Positions 13,933 through 14,030 of a DNA stretch of 14,030 nucleotides are shown here, piece by piece. The position numbers and the translations under genes are program-made. The stretch's first letter is position 1, and each line of letters starts with the position of its first letter. This stretch comes from an uncultured Brachyspira sp. Lineage in GTDB: Bacteria > Spirochaetota > Brachyspiria > Brachyspirales > Brachyspiraceae. The stretch is from positions 1 through 14,030 of the forward strand of contig NZ_CASEGO010000080.1 of NCBI RefSeq assembly GCF_949287625.1, given 5' to 3'. Below the pieces are notes generated by a model that saw only the letters and a list, made by a program, of their open reading frames with translations, was not told the origin of the DNA and searched no databases.

Positions 13933-14030
13933 GCACAGGAGCCAGACATATTGCATTAAGTATTCCTTAATTTCTTGAAGTATAACACAGGTGTATAATA
14001 ATTTAAAGCAGAATGTATACGTTTATGATT
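13933..14030. other. Unassigned terminal sequence
   Basis: Together with the element before it, this leaves 13629-14030 without a gene. These last 98 bp show no reading frame or strong structure. A TATAAT at 13994-13999 has no convincing -35 box and no gene follows within the window. Confidence 0.5.

Overview
The window is a low-GC bacterial segment that most resembles an intestinal spirochaete of the genus Brachyspira. That assignment is an inference from very AT-rich codon use, the gene families and the intergenic repeats; no database search was possible. It carries nine supportable protein genes, several terminators and promoters, and an unusual amount of structured intergenic repeat DNA. 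I see no rRNA, tRNA or CRISPR array.

Left part (1-3905, + strand): a serine-biosynthesis cluster. It holds a class V PLP aminotransferase, D-3-phosphoglycerate dehydrogenase (serA, with C-terminal ACT domain) and a HAD-type phosphoserine phosphatase (serB-like). Together they could convert 3-phosphoglycerate to serine, if the aminotransferase does the SerC step. Between the aminotransferase and serA lies a tandem array of six hairpin units (about 1233-1647). A-type and B-type units alternate with an exact 137-bp period, every well-preserved unit is a 49-nt hairpin, and the last one ends 15 nt before the serA ribosome binding site.

Between the convergent serB and citrate synthase genes (3906-4365) there are a terminator for each gene and a 274-bp MITE-like element with inverted ends flanked by TA. 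A second, right-truncated copy lies at 13720-13932.

Middle and right part (4366-12971, - strand, transcribed right to left): mitochondrial-type aconitase, two paralogous ankyrin-repeat lipoproteins, an Rpn/PDDEXK_2-family nuclease-like protein, isocitrate dehydrogenase and citrate synthase. The three TCA enzymes form the oxaloacetate-to-2-oxoglutarate (glutamate precursor) branch. The isocitrate dehydrogenase carries the residue signature of NAD+ rather than NADP+ use. The gaps after both ankyrin genes hold the same 49-nt hairpin as the serA array, each next to a second hairpin with a shared outer arm (AAAAAATC/GATTTTTT) but a different inner stem.

Divergent from aconitase, at 13146-13628 (+), is a small secreted protein with a Pro-rich linker and a charged helical domain bracketed by LSDEQ/LTDEQ motifs, Spy/CpxP-like, followed by a strong terminator.

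The best candidate for something undescribed is the modular hairpin family: constant frame arms, exchangeable inner stems, fixed 49-nt size, G-U-preserving variation, and fixed orientation relative to the downstream gene.
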